Origin: Thermochromatium tepidum ATCC 43061 | GTDB lineage: Bacteria > Pseudomonadota > Gammaproteobacteria > Chromatiales > Chromatiaceae | Reading direction: 5' to 3' | Assembly: GCF_009664085.1 (NCBI RefSeq) | Contig: NZ_CP039268.1 | Location: forward strand, 791,501-855,500 | DNA: 64,000 bases | Part shown: positions 45,007 through 53,657 of the stretch, piece after piece | Position numbering within the stretch: position 1 is the stretch's first letter | Layout: every line of letters starts with the position of its first letter | The notes under the pieces: generated by a model | What the model saw: the letters and a program-made list of their open reading frames with translations, nothing else | The model's database searches: none | What the model was told of the DNA's origin: nothing | Position numbers and translations under genes: made by a program

Positions 45007-47385
45007 ATGCGATTCAGTGAGGCATGGCTGCGCGAATGGGTGAATCCGCCGCTGGATACCCAGCGCCTGGCCGATCAACTCAGCATGGCTGGGCTAGAGG
45101 TCGACGCGATTGAACCTGCGGCCCCAGTTTTCAGTGGGGTTAAGGTTGGGCAGGTGCTCAGCGTCGAGCCACATCCGGATGCCGCCAAGCTGCATGTCTG
45201 CTCAGTCGATGTCGGTGAGGACGCTCCACTCCAGATCGTCTGCGGCGCGGCCAATGTCGCCGTCGGCATGAAGGTACCCGTGGCAACCATTGGGGCCTGT
45301 CTTCCGGGTGATTTCAAGATCAAGCCTGCCAAGCTGCGCGGGATCGAATCGTTCGGCATGATCTGTTCGGCGAGCGAATTGGGTCTGGCCGAATCCTCCG
45401 AGGGGATCCTGCCATTGCCCCCAGAGGCGCCGATCGGTGAGGATTTCCGCGCCTGGCTGGCGCTCGACGATCAGTGCATTGAGGTCGATCTGACACCCGA
45501 TCGCGGTGACTGTCTCGGGCTGGTGGGGCTGGCGCGCGAGGTCGCGGTGATCAATCGCATGCCCCTGATGCCTATAGCCATCGACCCTGTCGCGCCGACC
45601 ACGGATGAGCGCTTCCCGGTCCAGTTGCTGGCGCCCGAGGCCTGCCCGCGCTATGTCTGCCGCGTCATCCGCGGTATTGATCCAGCTGCGACCACGCCGC
45701 TGTGGATGCGCGAGCGCCTGCGGCGCGGCGGCATTCGTGCCATAAGCCCGGTGGTCGATGTCACCAACTATGTGCTGCTCGAAATCGGTCAGCCGATGCA
45801 TGGCTTCGACCTGGCCAAGCTCGCGGGCGAGATCCGGGTGCGTTGGGCGATCGCCGGCGAGACCCTGACGCTGCTTAACGGCGAACAGGTGAGACTACGC
45901 GCCGACACCCTGGTCATTGCCGATGCCGAGCGCCCGGTGGCGCTGGCCGGTATCATGGGGGGTGCGGAATCCGCCGTCAGCGCCGAGACGCGCGACATCC
46001 TGCTCGAAAGCGCCTTCTTTACTCCGCTTGCCATCAGCGGTAAGGCGCGTTGCTACGGGCTGCACACAGATTCCGCGCATCGCTTCGAGCGCGGGGTCGA
46101 TCCCGAACTCCAGGTGCGAGCGATCGAACGCGCCACACGCCTGCTGCTCGACATCGTCGGTGGCGAGCCAGGCCCAGTGTGCGAGATCAGCGCCCCCGAG
46201 CATCTGCCACGTCCGAGGTTGCTCCATCTGCGTGCCGAGCGGGTGGCGCGAATCCTGGGGCTGCAACTGTCCGATGCGACCATCGAGGACATCCTCGAAC
46301 GGCTCGGTATGACCGTCGAGCGATGTGAGGGCGGCTGGCAGGTCAGGCCGCCGAGCGCACGGTTCGATCTGGTGCAAGAGGTCGATCTGATCGCCGATAT
46401 CGGGCGTATTTATGGGTATGACCGGATCCCGGTCAATCGGGCCGGCTCGGCGACGGCCATCCAACCTGACTCCGAGACCCGATTCGAACTCGATCGGGCC
46501 CGGCTGACGCTGGTCGAGCGTGGGTTTCAGGAGGTCATTACCTATAGCTTTGTCAGTCCCGAGCTCCAGGAATTGGTCGAGCCAGGCGTCGAGACACTCA
46601 AACTGGCCAATCCGATCAGCGCCGAGCTCTCGGTCATGCGCACCAGCCTCTGGCCCGGATTGCTGCAAACCACCCTTTACAACCAGGCACGACAGATGGA
46701 GCGTGTGCGGATCTTCGAGACCGGCCTGCGTTTTCGCTTCGGCCCTGAAGGGCTGACCCAGACCCCGGGGATCGCCGGCCTGGTCGTCGGCGACCGGCTG
46801 CCGGAGCAGTGGGGCCAGAAAGGGCAGGGTGTCGATTTCTTTGATCTCAAGGCCGATGTCGAGGCGCTTTTGACCCAGACCGGCGTCCTGGCTGAGTTCC
46901 ACTTCGTGCCCGCCGAGCATCCGGCGCTGCATCCGGGCCAGACCGCTCGTATCGAGCGCGCCGGTCGGGCGGTCGGTCTGATTGGGATGCTGCATCCGGC
47001 GCTTGCCGCACGGCTCGATCTGAACGGCGATGTATTCCTATTCGAGCTTGATCTAGTCCCGCTGACACCTGGTGTGTTGCCGCGCTATGCCAGGATCTCG
47101 CGTTACCCCAGTATCCGGCGCGATCTGGCCATTCTGGTCGATCAAGGGGTCAGTTATGAAGCGGTCGAGCACTGCATCCGCTCGGCGGCCTCCGACCTGT
47201 TGCGCGACCTGATCCTGTTCGATGTCTACACCGGTCAGAACATCGAAAAAGGTCGAAAAAGTCTCGCTTTAGGATTGATTTTACAGTCTTTTTCTCAGAC
47301 ACTTACCGACGAAATCATCGAGGCGACGGTGGGGCGGATCCTGGATCGCCTGACCACTGAACTCGATGCACGCTTGAGGGATTGA
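45007..47385 (+). CDS. pheT: Phenylalanyl-tRNA synthetase beta subunit
   Basis: A 792-residue protein with the EMAP-like tRNA-binding domain (SVEPHPDAAKLHVCSVDVG), B3/B4 editing domain (residues about 210-385), B5 domain, the catalytic-like core (YSFVSPELQELVEPGVETLKLANPIS in part) and the C-terminal ferredoxin-like FDX-ACB domain (ISRYPSIRRDLAILVDQGVSYE in part). Length and domain order are standard. It is 119 bases behind pheS and 6 bases ahead of ihfA. Confidence 0.97.
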   Translation: MRFSEAWLREWVNPPLDTQRLADQLSMAGLEVDAIEPAAPVFSGVKVGQVLSVEPHPDAAKLHVCSVDVGEDAPLQIVCGAANVAVGMKVPVATIGACLPGDFKIKPAKLRGIESFGMICSASELGLAESSEGILPLPPEAPIGEDFRAWLALDDQCIEVDLTPDRGDCLGLVGLAREVAVINRMPLMPIAIDPVAPTTDERFPVQLLAPEACPRYVCRVIRGIDPAATTPLWMRERLRRGGIRAISPVVDVTNYVLLEIGQPMHGFDLAKLAGEIRVRWAIAGETLTLLNGEQVRLRADTLVIADAERPVALAGIMGGAESAVSAETRDILLESAFFTPLAISGKARCYGLHTDSAHRFERGVDPELQVRAIERATRLLLDIVGGEPGPVCEISAPEHLPRPRLLHLRAERVARILGLQLSDATIEDILERLGMTVERCEGGWQVRPPSARFDLVQEVDLIADIGRIYGYDRIPVNRAGSATAIQPDSETRFELDRARLTLVERGFQEVITYSFVSPELQELVEPGVETLKLANPISAELSVMRTSLWPGLLQTTLYNQARQMERVRIFETGLRFRFGPEGLTQTPGIAGLVVGDRLPEQWGQKGQGVDFFDLKADVEALLTQTGVLAEFHFVPAEHPALHPGQTARIERAGRAVGLIGMLHPALAARLDLNGDVFLFELDLVPLTPGVLPRYARISRYPSIRRDLAILVDQGVSYEAVEHCIRSAASDLLRDLILFDVYTGQNIEKGRKSLALGLILQSFSQTLTDEIIEATVGRILDRLTTELDARLRD

Positions 47386-47391
47386 ACAGGT

Positions 47392-47691
47392 ATGGCGTTG
47401 ACCAAAGCCGACATGGCCGAGCATTTGTTTGAAGAGCTTGGCCTGAACAAACGTGAGGCCAAGGACATCGTCGAGCGGTTCTTCGAGGAGATCCGCGCCG
47501 CCCTAGAGCGCGGCGAGCCGGTCAAGCTGTCCGGGTTCGGCAACTTTGATCTGCGCGAGAAGAAAGAGCGCCCAGGGCGTAATCCCAAGACCGGCGAGGA
47601 GATCCCCATCACAGCCCGCCGTGTCGTGACCTTCCGGCCGGGCCAAAAGCTCAAGTCGAGGGTAGAGGCCTATGCGGGAACCGAGCGATAG
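47392..47691 (+). CDS. ihfA: Integration host factor alpha subunit
   Basis: A 99-residue DNA-bending protein of the HU/IHF family: [45 protein letters not shown] with the intercalating Pro in GRNPKTG, and [13 protein letters not shown]. It heterodimerises with IhfB. Position right after pheT is the conserved gammaproteobacterial arrangement. It overlaps the MerR-type gene by 20 bases. Confidence 0.97.
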   Translation: MALTKADMAEHLFEELGLNKREAKDIVERFFEEIRAALERGEPVKLSGFGNFDLREKKERPGRNPKTGEEIPITARRVVTFRPGQKLKSRVEAYAGTER

Positions 47692-48046
47692 CCTGATCGG
47701 AGCGAGCGACGGCGAACTACCGCCGATCCCCGGCAAGCGTTATTTCACCATCGGCGAGGTCAGCGAGCTGTGCGGCGTCAAGCCGCATGTGCTGCGCTAC
47801 TGGGAGCAAGAGTTCCCGCAGCTCAAGCCGGTCAAGCGGCGCGGCAATCGTCGCTACTATCAGCGACATGACGTGCTCATGGTGCGCCAGATCCGCAGTC
47901 TGCTCTATGAGAAGGGATTTACGATCAGCGGCGCCCGTCAGCAGCTCAGCGGCGAGGGCGCCAAGCAGGATCTCAGTCAGACCCATCAAATCCTGAGACA
48001 GATACGGCTCGAACTGGAAGAGATCCTGCATGTACTGCGGCGTTGA
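47672..48046 (+). CDS. MerR-family transcriptional regulator
   Basis: A 124-residue regulator with the MerR helix-turn-helix ([23 protein letters not shown]) and the wing ([19 protein letters not shown]), then a helical dimerisation tail. It has no Cys cluster for metal sensing. This short MerR-like gene follows ihfA in many gammaproteobacteria; its targets are unknown. It overlaps ihfA and so is probably cotranscribed. Confidence 0.9.
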   Translation: MREPSDSLIGASDGELPPIPGKRYFTIGEVSELCGVKPHVLRYWEQEFPQLKPVKRRGNRRYYQRHDVLMVRQIRSLLYEKGFTISGARQQLSGEGAKQDLSQTHQILRQIRLELEEILHVLRR

Positions 48047-48086
48047 CGCAGGCTGTGCCGCAGCGTATGATCTCACCTCTTTTCAA

Positions 48087-48164
<78 letters not shown>

Positions 48165-48170
48165 TAAAAC

Positions 48171-48206
48171 AACGGCTTAAGACGGTCTCCCGTCTAAGCC
48201 GTTTTT
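48171..48206 (+). terminator. Intrinsic terminator after tRNA-Pro
   Basis: AACGGCTTAAGACGG and CCGTCTAAGCCGTT form a long stem with one bulged A and a TCTC loop, followed by TTTTTCTT. It is the best terminator in the window. The following gap to 48535 holds a tandem TGCCCCAGTT motif but no recognisable gene. Confidence 0.9.
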
Positions 48207-48535
48207 CTTGTGCCCCAGTTTTGCCCCAGTTCAGCGACCAACTCGGATCAAATCGGCTTTGTCATCTCCCCCGCTCGACCTCGGCGGCCGGGGCGCGGCC
48301 TATTACGGATGGTGCGGGCGATGTCGTCTCGGACAGTGACGGGATTGCAGTAAGTGTATATCGATGTCTCCGTGCGTCAGGGGTTGAGGATTCATGGTGG
48401 ATTGTGTGCTTGAATGACGCCGGATGATATCCCAAAGTATTTGTCTCCAAGCGGCGCCATCCAAGACAGGTGATCGAGGCGTATCGGCGTCCCCCGCGAG
48501 ATCAAGACCGAGGAAGACCGGAAGGCCCGACAGCC

Positions 48536-48985
48536 ATGCGCCTTCTCATCAAACTCCTGAAATGGATCGGCCTGCTGTTGGGTCTTCCCCTGCTGGTGCT
48601 CATGGGCCTGATTGCCTGGGATGCTCGGCAACTGGAGAAGGCCGTTGAACAGGTCGCGGCGTCCTTCACCCTCGGCGGATCGCCCTTCATCATTCCGCTG
48701 CCGGCGGATCGTATCGCGATGGTGTCGGTCTCCAATCGGGATTCACGCCGAACCTGCGCGGATCTGGTGGTCCACAACGGTGTGGTCCGGTCGGCCCGGA
48801 TCGCCGGACAGGCCGTTCCAATGGCCTTCGATGGTGGAATCGATCTGACGGCCCAGGCCGAGGCGCTTCAGCCCTGTGATCGGATCGACATCGCGCTCAT
48901 GGCGAACTGGGGCTACCTGAAAGGCGGGTTTAGGCTGGAGTACGCCGGGTCGCGCGTGACCCAGATCGGTGAACGCCGGCTGTGA
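48536..48985 (+). CDS. Hypothetical membrane-anchored or exported protein
   Basis: A 149-residue protein with a strongly hydrophobic N-terminal segment (LLIKLLKWIGLLLGLPLLVL) and a roughly 120-residue outside domain containing three Cys (RRTCADLVVHN, QPCDRIDI). No known family recognised. Start at MRLLIKLLKW; an in-frame ATG-like start at 48470 is less likely. It is followed by a broken DUF1622 gene on the same strand. Confidence 0.6.
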   Translation: MRLLIKLLKWIGLLLGLPLLVLMGLIAWDARQLEKAVEQVAASFTLGGSPFIIPLPADRIAMVSVSNRDSRRTCADLVVHNGVVRSARIAGQAVPMAFDGGIDLTAQAEALQPCDRIDIALMANWGYLKGGFRLEYAGSRVTQIGERRL

Positions 48986-49006
48986 GATTGAGGGACCGAT
49001 ACAACC

Positions 49007-49333
49007 ATGAGCCACCTCAAAGACCTCGTCGAATGGATCGACCGGCTGATCGACGGTGCCGGAGTGCTGGTCATCGTCGCCGGTATCCTGATCGCCGGCG
49101 CGCGCGATCTGATGTAGCGCTGCGCACAGAGCGATCCATACCACCGACTGCGGTAGGATCTGGGGCGCGGCATCCTGCTGGGCCTGGAACTGCTGGTCGC
49201 GGCCGACAGCATCCGCGCCCTGGCCGTGCCGCCGACGCTGGAGGGCGTGATGGTGCTGGGCCTGATCGTGCTGATTCGGACCTTCCCGAGCATGGCGCTT
49301 CAGGTGGAACTAGAGGGACGCTGGCCGTGGTAG
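49007..49333 (+). pseudogene. DUF1622 membrane protein with two in-frame amber codons
   Basis: One continuous frame encodes a 106-residue DUF1622 protein (start MSHLKDLVEWIDRLIDGAGV; then LGRGILLGLELLVAADSIRA; end ALQVELEGRWPW). It is interrupted by TAG at 49115 and 49154. By family pattern the first stands for Trp or similar, the second for Gln before DLGRG, each a single transition. The third helix and the C-terminus are otherwise well preserved, so decay is recent. Confidence 0.8.
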
Positions 49334-49379
49334 CGGGGCGGGAGGGTCAGTCACCTGAGTGATCCGACCCGATGCTGGG

Positions 49380-49673
49380 CTATTTGAACAGATCCTGCGC
49401 GGCTTTGGCCAAGTCTTCTGGGGCCGGGGAGGCCCCTGCCGCTGGAGTCAGGCTGGGTTCAAAATGCTCGCAGAAGTTGGCGTGCGTCTTGTCGAGCACG
49501 CGCTCGGCCAGGGGCTCCAGGCAATCGTTGGGGCGGCCCCTGGCATAGTGGCGGCAGTTGCGGCAGACGTGGGTCGGCTTGCCGCAAGCCAGGCAGCTCG
49601 CCTCGCGCCCGTAGTCCGATTGGCTCAGGGCGGCCTCGCAGTTCCAGCACTTTCCAACGATCTCGGTGTTCAT
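49380..49673 (-). CDS. Small zinc-ribbon-like protein
   Basis: A 97-residue protein with eight Cys arranged as KCWNCEAALSQ, SCLACGKPTHVCRNCRHYA, a later CLEP and FCEHFEP, suggesting one or two zinc sites. The C-terminal 25 residues are Ala/Pro-rich. No function is known to me. Its start overlaps the stop of the upstream gene (ATGA), so the two form an operon. Confidence 0.7.
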   Translation of the reverse strand: MNTEIVGKCWNCEAALSQSDYGREASCLACGKPTHVCRNCRHYARGRPNDCLEPLAERVLDKTHANFCEHFEPSLTPAAGASPAPEDLAKAAQDLFK

Positions 49674-50113
49674 TCACTGCCCTCGCGTGGATATTCGATC
49701 CAGCGTAATGAGGGTGGCGTTGGTGGAAGCTCGGCGAAGCCGTCTCCCGCGCCCGTCACGACGAACTGGAGATGGGCCTCAGGGCCAGTGGCCCTGGGGT
49801 CTGGGTTGAGATCGGTGATCCCGATCCAACCACGCATCTTGAGACCCTGATCCTGCGCCTCTGGAGTGAGGCGGGAGCGCACCTGGATGATGTCGCCCGG
49901 CTTCAGCCGGAGGCTGGATTGCAATACAGAAATGACCTCCATCCGGTAGAGCGCTTCGTAACCTGTCTGCTGCCGAGCTTCCAACACCTTGACCTCCAGC
50001 TTTGCTGCCACTCCCGTCGGCGGTGACTGGTCAGCCCGGACCGCTCCCCACAAGACCGACAGTATCCCGAGGGCCGCAAGGGCTGTGATCCGAATCGCAT
50101 TGCGTTTGAACAT
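49670..50113 (-). CDS. Exported hypothetical protein
   Basis: A 147-residue protein with a signal peptide (FKRNAIRITALAALGILSVLW, cleavage near VRADQ). The beta-rich mature part contains KLEVKVLEARQQTGYEALYRME and IIQVRSRLTPEA, an OB-fold-like look. No catalytic motif or Cys is seen. Start chosen at MFKRNAIRI. It precedes the zinc-ribbon gene in a two-gene operon. Confidence 0.6.
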   Translation of the reverse strand: MFKRNAIRITALAALGILSVLWGAVRADQSPPTGVAAKLEVKVLEARQQTGYEALYRMEVISVLQSSLRLKPGDIIQVRSRLTPEAQDQGLKMRGWIGITDLNPDPRATGPEAHLQFVVTGAGDGFAELPPTPPSLRWIEYPREGSE

Positions 50114-50306
50114 GACAGAGTCCTCGTTGAAGTTGACATCGCCCTGTGCGGTCTTGACCAGACCTCCACCCTGTCCCCACAGCTCGCTGGACAATCCCGA
50201 TGGGGATCTCTACATCTGTCCCAACGGCAGCCATGAGTGGCTACAACAGACCGATGAAGCGGGCGACGAGGACGCCATCTTGGTCAAGGACGTTGTCGCC
50301 AGTTAG
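50112..50306 (+). pseudogene. PhnA-like zinc-ribbon stub
   Basis: An open frame ending CPHSSLDNPDGDLYICPNGSHEW, then DEDAILVKDVVAS, resembles the N-terminus of PhnA (YjdM) proteins, whose pattern is CPxC...GDLYVCPECAHEW...VVKDANG. Here the second Cys of each pair is Ser (CPHS, CPNGS), and the frame stops where PhnA would continue about 60 residues. The first 50 bases lie antisense to the divergent exported-protein gene. Likely a degraded fragment. Confidence 0.5.
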
Positions 50307-50647
50307 AAGGTCGCGTTGTTCCAACCGAACAGATGGCGGGGTGGGGAAGAGAACTCGATATAGACCCGCTCAGGCGGGATGGCCAGGGTCTCGGCGAGCA
50401 GGCCACAGAGCGCGCGCGAGAACTCCGGTGTCCGCGATTCGGGCAGACCCAGGCTCTTGAGTTCCAGATAGGCGGACGGGTCAGACGTCCCGGCAAACAA
50501 CAGGTCGCGCCCGCTCTCCAGGATCACCATGACATAGGACTCGGGTTTGCCGAGCAGGTCAGCGACCTGGCGCGAGGCACGGGCCAACAGCTCGGGGCGG
50601 GACTCGGGGGCGATCTCGACGTTGGTCAGCAGGCGCAGTGTGGGCAT
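50303..50647 (-). CDS. MIF-like tautomerase family protein
   Basis: A 114-residue protein of the macrophage migration inhibitory factor family. It starts MPTLRLLTNV, leaving the catalytic N-terminal Pro after Met removal. It has SYVMVILESGRDLLFAGTSDPSAYLELKS (the conserved strand with Lys-like substrate pocket) and IPPERVYIEF at the end. Such proteins have phenylpyruvate tautomerase activity; the bacterial role is unclear. It ends overlapping the PhnA-like stub. Confidence 0.85.
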   Translation of the reverse strand: MPTLRLLTNVEIAPESRPELLARASRQVADLLGKPESYVMVILESGRDLLFAGTSDPSAYLELKSLGLPESRTPEFSRALCGLLAETLAIPPERVYIEFSSPPRHLFGWNNATF

Positions 50648-50723
50648 GGGGGAATCCTCATGACGATGACAGGGCACTCAGGATCGCACGCAAACGCTCG
50701 ACTGTCTGGACCTGGAAAACAGA

Positions 50724-50764
50724 TTGACAGGGCGCGTTTTTGCAGTAAAATGAGAACCATTATC
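50724..50764 (+). promoter_or_regulatory. Promoter with overlapping Fur box
   Basis: TTGACA (50724-50729) and TAAAAT (50746-50751) with a 16-base spacer form a sigma70-type promoter. A 19-base Fur box (50746-50764, ending ATGAGAACCATTATC) matches the E. coli Fur consensus at 15 of 19 positions and covers the -10 element, the classic arrangement for iron repression. It points at the 94-aa gene 80 bases downstream. Confidence 0.8.
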
Positions 50765-50844
50765 AAATAGACCCGCCAGCCACTCCAGACCGGATCGCCA
50801 CGTCGGGTGTTTCCTCAACTGCGTAAGCTCGGGAGAAACACGCC

Positions 50845-51129
50845 ATGTCCGCTCTGACACATCACCTGGAACTCGACGACCTCACACGACTGGAGCCCGC
50901 GCACCTGCGCCGACGCCTCGCCGATCTCATCCATCAGTATGTGCACGAGCGCTCGGTTGCGCTGGCCGAGACCATCCTATGCCATATCGAGGCGCTGTGC
51001 CTGCATCCCACCGATTGTCGGGAACCCGAGCAGCTGTGTGCCTATCATCGGCTGGCCTGTCACTGGCGTTGCCTCGCCGAGGTGCAGCGTCTGCGCGAGC
51101 AACGGGGTAATCCGGCGTGGCGACCTTGA
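50845..51129 (+). CDS. Small iron-regulated hypothetical protein
   Basis: A 94-residue, His/Cys-rich helical protein (four Cys: ILCHIEALCLH, TDCREPEQLCAYH, CHWRCLAE). It contains no recognised domain. A GGGAGAA ribosome site precedes the ATG. The overlapping Fur box promoter implies expression under iron limitation. It is followed with overlap by a small membrane protein. A heme/iron-handling role would fit but is not shown. Confidence 0.6.
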   Translation: MSALTHHLELDDLTRLEPAHLRRRLADLIHQYVHERSVALAETILCHIEALCLHPTDCREPEQLCAYHRLACHWRCLAEVQRLREQRGNPAWRP

Positions 51130-51302
51130 GCGCCTGGATCAGGCACTTATTCACGATGATACAGAATCCGGTGATGACGGCAAGACAGCTTCAGATGTCC
51201 GCTATCCGACGCTGGCCATTCTGGGGGCCGGTGTTGAGCACAGGTTTCGTACCAGCGCTGTTGCTCATTGGTATGGTGCTTGGTCTCTCCTTTTGGATTT
51301 GA
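51117..51302 (+). CDS. Small single-helix membrane protein
   Basis: A 61-residue frame with one C-terminal membrane helix (STGFVPALLLIGMVLGLSFWI). The likely start is GTG at 51117, overlapping the preceding gene, or ATG at 51156 (MIQNPVMTARQLQ). Translational coupling to the Fur-regulated gene is probable. No homologous family is recognised; it could be a truncated gene. Confidence 0.45.
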   Translation: MATLSAWIRHLFTMIQNPVMTARQLQMSAIRRWPFWGPVLSTGFVPALLLIGMVLGLSFWI

Positions 51303-51482
51303 TGGTCCCTCAGCCGGTTGAGGAGTCGACTGGGGCGGTCGATGGTCCCCTGCTGGGGACCCTGGTCGGGGCGCGGCCCTTCAGATCCGACCAGCATTCC
51401 AGATCCAGTCTGCGCCCTGATGCAAATCGACGGCCTGGCGTACCTCCGGGCAACTCAGGCCCTTGACCAGGTGCGCGGCAAG

Positions 51483-51718
51483 CCTTGGCCTTCAGGCCAA
51501 GGAAGGATCGCGCGGACGGCGCAGCCGTCCTACAATCCTGTTGTCGCTGATACCCAAGGCGACCTACGGCGGGGCACGCCGGAAGTCACGCCTGTGGAGA
51601 GACGAGCAGCGGTTGCGCACTCGGCCCAGGAACCCATCGAAGCGACTTAAGGGCGGCTCAATGCCGCGCCTTAAAGCGCCGTAGCAATCTCCGGACGGAA
51701 GGCCGGGGAGGATGTCAA
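51483..51718 (+). mobile_element. Decayed IS200/IS605-type transposon end (omega-RNA-like)
   Basis: No protein gene is found from 51303 to 51760. A perfect hairpin (CCTTGGCC-TTCA-GGCCAAGG) at 51483-51502 and another (GGACGGC/GCCGTCC) near 51518 are followed by AATGCCGCGCCTTAAAGCGC, GCAATCTCCGG and GGCCGGGGAGGATGTCAA. The last pattern is the familiar right end of tnpB-bearing IS200/IS605 elements, the region that encodes the guide-RNA scaffold. tnpB itself is missing. Family assignment is by pattern memory only. Confidence 0.5.
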
Positions 51719-51760
51719 GCCGGCAATGTCTATCCGACCCGGCATGGAGCGTGCAACGAC

Positions 51761-52255
51761 ATGACGATCCCCAGTACCCTGTTACAGGCCGACGCGCTCG
51801 GCATTCGTCTCGAAATCGTCAATGGTCTGCCCATCTGGGAGGCGCAACCCGTCTACCGACATCAGAAGCAGATCGACCGCATCGTCAGGAGTCTGCGCGG
51901 TACCCGCGACACGGATGACGCCTGCGGCTGTATCTACGCCATCGATGTCTATGTTCAATTCGCCGGCGGCCTGAAACGACCGGATATCTCGATCTTTTGC
52001 CGAGAGCCGCCCGAAGATCAGCAGGATAGCGTGCTGACCCTGATCCCGGAGGCTGTCATCGAGGTGGTCAGCAAGGGCTACGAGGCCAAGGACCTTGAAA
52101 TCGGTCCGCCGTTTTATCTGTCGCAGGGCGTCAAGGATGTTGTGGTGTTTGATCCGGCGACACTGTTGGTGCTGCATGTGCGCAAGGACGGCGCGATCCG
52201 TCAGGTTTCGCCGGTCAAAATTGCGCTGGAGTGCGGCTGCGAAGCAATCGTTTAA
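51761..52255 (+). CDS. Uma2-type (DUF820) putative restriction-fold nuclease
   Basis: A 164-residue PD-(D/E)xK-like Uma2 protein: LEIVNGLPIWEAQP, DVYVQFAGGLKRPDISIFC with the catalytic-type Asp, and PEAVIEVVSKGYEAKDLEIG with the ExxSKG-type lysine. Uma2 proteins are very common as accessory genes in cyanobacteria and other bacteria and probably descend from endonucleases; biological role unknown. It begins 42 bases after a transposon-end fossil. Confidence 0.82.
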   Translation: MTIPSTLLQADALGIRLEIVNGLPIWEAQPVYRHQKQIDRIVRSLRGTRDTDDACGCIYAIDVYVQFAGGLKRPDISIFCREPPEDQQDSVLTLIPEAVIEVVSKGYEAKDLEIGPPFYLSQGVKDVVVFDPATLLVLHVRKDGAIRQVSPVKIALECGCEAIV

Positions 52256-52328
52256 AGTGGCCCTGGAGCGACTGGAGTGAAGTCCTGCGGGATTGGTGCG
52301 TGACAGCTAACTGGATTGGACGAAATAG

Positions 52329-53657
52329 ATGGGCGATATGACGCGGGTCTGTCTGATCGAGGACGACGCCATCATGGGTGAGGCGCTGGTGGAGCGTCTG
52401 ACCCTGGAAGGATTCGCCGTGGACTGGCGACGCACCGGGCGCGCTGGGCTGGCGGCGCTGCGTGAGACCGGGGTCGAGCTCGCGGTGATCGACGTGAATC
52501 TGCCCGACCTGTCCGGGATCGCCCTCTTTGAGCGCCTGATCGCTTCGCGTGTCGATCTGCTGCCCACGCTCTTCATCACCGGCTATGGCACCATCGAGGA
52601 CGCGGTGCGTCTGCTCAAGCTCGGCGCCGCCGACTATTTGACCAAGCCCCTCGATCCGGGCGCGCTCATCGATAAGCTGCGTGCACTCGCTGCCACGAGT
52701 GCGCCCCGCCGCGACGTGCGCCAGGAGGTCAGCGAGCACGAACGCCTGGGGATCTCACCTGCGATGTGCCGTATCGAGGCCGAGCTCGACCGTCTGGCGC
52801 GTCATCCGCAGACGCCCGTTCTCATCAGCGGCGAATCGGGCGTGGGCAAGGAGGTCGTTGCCCGCGCCCTGCATCGGCGTCAGTGCCCGCAGGCGCCCTT
52901 CGTTGCGGTCAACTGTGCGGCACTGCCCGAGACCCTGATCGAGGCCGAGCTCTTTGGCCATGAGCGTGGGGCCTTCACCGGGGCCGAGCGCCGTCGCCCC
53001 GGTGTCTTCGAGCAGGCCGGCGCAGGCGTGCTCTTTCTCGATGAGATCGGCGATATGCCGCTGGCCCTGCAGTCGCGCCTGCTGCGGGTGGTGCAGTCAC
53101 GCCAACTAACCCGGATCGGCGGCGTCGAGCCGGTTGAAGTCGGGGCGCGTCTGGTGTGCGCCACCCATCGCGATCTGGCCGCCCTGGTGCGCGCTGGGCA
53201 CTTTCGTGAGGATCTCTACTACCGGGTGCGGGTGCTAGAGATCGCGATCCCACCGCTCAGAGAGCGTCCCGAAGACATCCTCTGGCTGGCCGAGCGCTTT
53301 CTGGCCGAGCATGGCGCGCGCTTTCCGGATGAGCGTCGCCGGCTCGAAGCGGCGGACCGCCAGTGGTTACTGAATCAGCCCTGGCCGGGCAATGTGCGCG
53401 AGTTACAGCATACGCTCGAACGCGCCTGCATCCTCGGGCAGGGCGAGCGATTGCGGCTGAGATCGACCGACACCGCACTGGCGGAAACCAGCCTCAGACA
53501 GCAGACCGAGGCCGGTGAGCGGGCCACGATCCTGGCCGCGCTCGTCGAACAGGACTATCGCATGACCCAGACCGCTGCCCGGCTTGGCATCAGCCGTAAG
53601 ACGCTGTGGCAGAAGATGAAACGCTATGGGCTGTCAAGAACTGAGGATGCAGGTTGA
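52329..53657 (+). CDS. Sigma54-dependent response regulator (NtrC type), orphan
   Basis: A 442-residue regulator. The receiver domain has the phosphoacceptor Asp in LAVIDVNLPDLSG and Lys in YLTKPLDPGAL. The AAA+ domain has Walker A GESGVGKEVVARAL, GAFTGA in HERGAFTGAERRRPG (needed to contact sigma54), and Walker B LFLDEIGDM. The C-terminal Fis-type helix-turn-helix is MTQTAARLGISRKTLWQKMKR. No histidine kinase gene is adjacent, so its partner lies elsewhere. Start 52329 or the ATG at 52338. Confidence 0.92.
   Translation: MGDMTRVCLIEDDAIMGEALVERLTLEGFAVDWRRTGRAGLAALRETGVELAVIDVNLPDLSGIALFERLIASRVDLLPTLFITGYGTIEDAVRLLKLGAADYLTKPLDPGALIDKLRALAATSAPRRDVRQEVSEHERLGISPAMCRIEAELDRLARHPQTPVLISGESGVGKEVVARALHRRQCPQAPFVAVNCAALPETLIEAELFGHERGAFTGAERRRPGVFEQAGAGVLFLDEIGDMPLALQSRLLRVVQSRQLTRIGGVEPVEVGARLVCATHRDLAALVRAGHFREDLYYRVRVLEIAIPPLRERPEDILWLAERFLAEHGARFPDERRRLEAADRQWLLNQPWPGNVRELQHTLERACILGQGERLRLRSTDTALAETSLRQQTEAGERATILAALVEQDYRMTQTAARLGISRKTLWQKMKRYGLSRTEDAG

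Noticed and set aside
48208-48240. Tandem TGCCCCAGTT after the tRNA-Pro terminator as an integrase attachment site
   Set aside because: No integrase gene, no direct repeat of the tRNA end and no matching second site in the window.
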